DNA from: UBA1425 sp051881715
GTDB taxonomy: Bacteria; Bacillota; Clostridia; Oscillospirales; Acutalibacteraceae
Reading direction: 5' to 3'
Assembly: GCA_051881715.1 (NCBI GenBank)
Contig: JBJEQK010000055.1
Span: 1 to 15,004 of the forward strand
DNA: 15,004 bases
Part shown: piece after piece, positions 14,990-15,004 of the stretch
Layout of the letters: every line of letters begins with the position of its first letter
How positions within the stretch are numbered: position 1 is the first letter of the stretch
Position numbers and translations under genes: made by a program
The notes under the pieces: generated by a model
The model's input: the letters and a program-made list of their open reading frames with translations, nothing else
Database searches by the model: none
What the model was told of the DNA's origin: nothing

Positions 14990-15004
14990 AAAGGCGGCGC
15001 CTTT
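14990..15004. repeat. Second palindrome at the window edge
   Basis: AAAGGC (14990-14995) and GCCTTT (14999-15004) flank GGC. The window ends at the last base, so the element may continue. It reuses the AAAGGC and GCCTTT words of the palindrome at 14962-14981. Confidence 0.5.

Noticed and set aside
1..15004. CRISPR arrays, tRNA or rRNA genes, prophage or defence systems
   Set aside because: No regularly spaced repeats, cloverleaf-like sequence, integrase, or defence-type domain was seen; nearly all bases are explained by housekeeping or metabolic genes.

Overview
The window looks like ordinary core chromosome from a spore-forming, low-to-mid GC Firmicute of the gut Clostridia type (Oscillospirales/Ruminococcaceae-like). 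This placement is an inference. It rests on a SigG-type forespore sigma factor end, a Bacillus-like DnaB/DnaI primosome pair, the darA-holB-ricT cluster known from Bacillus, a 56-residue clostridial 2[4Fe-4S] ferredoxin, and strong AGGAGG-like ribosome sites with several TTG starts. All confidently called genes run on the plus strand. No tRNA, rRNA, CRISPR array, transposase or phage gene was seen.

Region 1 (1-276) holds the last 55 codons of a sporulation sigma factor, then a leader with a candidate promoter and an unusual block of two tandem 9-bp repeats followed by an inverted copy.

Region 2 (277-8230) is a tight co-directional run: nagB (glucosamine-6-P deaminase), a DnaD/DnaB-type primosome protein with two tandem DDBH2 domains, a DnaI/DnaC-type helicase loader ATPase, tex (S1 RNA-binding protein), a glycoside hydrolase family 2 enzyme, and a DUF1015 protein. 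Gaps are 0-15 nt and the run closes at a clear intrinsic terminator. It mixes amino-sugar and glycan use with replication start and transcription-related functions.

Region 3 (8192-8449) is a 258-nt intergenic stretch with the terminator, a possible 42-45 residue signal-peptide-like ORF on the minus strand, and a good SigA-type promoter facing right.

Region 4 (8450-14619) is a second run: Si-type citrate synthase, an eight-helix membrane protein of unknown function, an AEC-family organic-acid/auxin-type permease, a short QueG-like Fe-S protein, DarA (c-di-AMP receptor), HolB (clamp-loader delta prime) and RicT (PSP1 domain). DarA, HolB and RicT keep the Bacillus order, but YaaR and the upstream thymidylate kinase are absent.

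Region 5 (14620-15004) is a monocistronic ferredoxin gene with its own promoter and a strong terminator. It is followed by two closely spaced palindromes that look like the start of an intergenic repeat cut by the window edge.

I found no convincing novel multi-gene system. The most useful leads are the nagB leader repeats, the tiny minus-strand secreted-peptide candidate, the DarA and QueG-like proteins with changes at expected ligand or catalytic positions, and the terminal palindromes.
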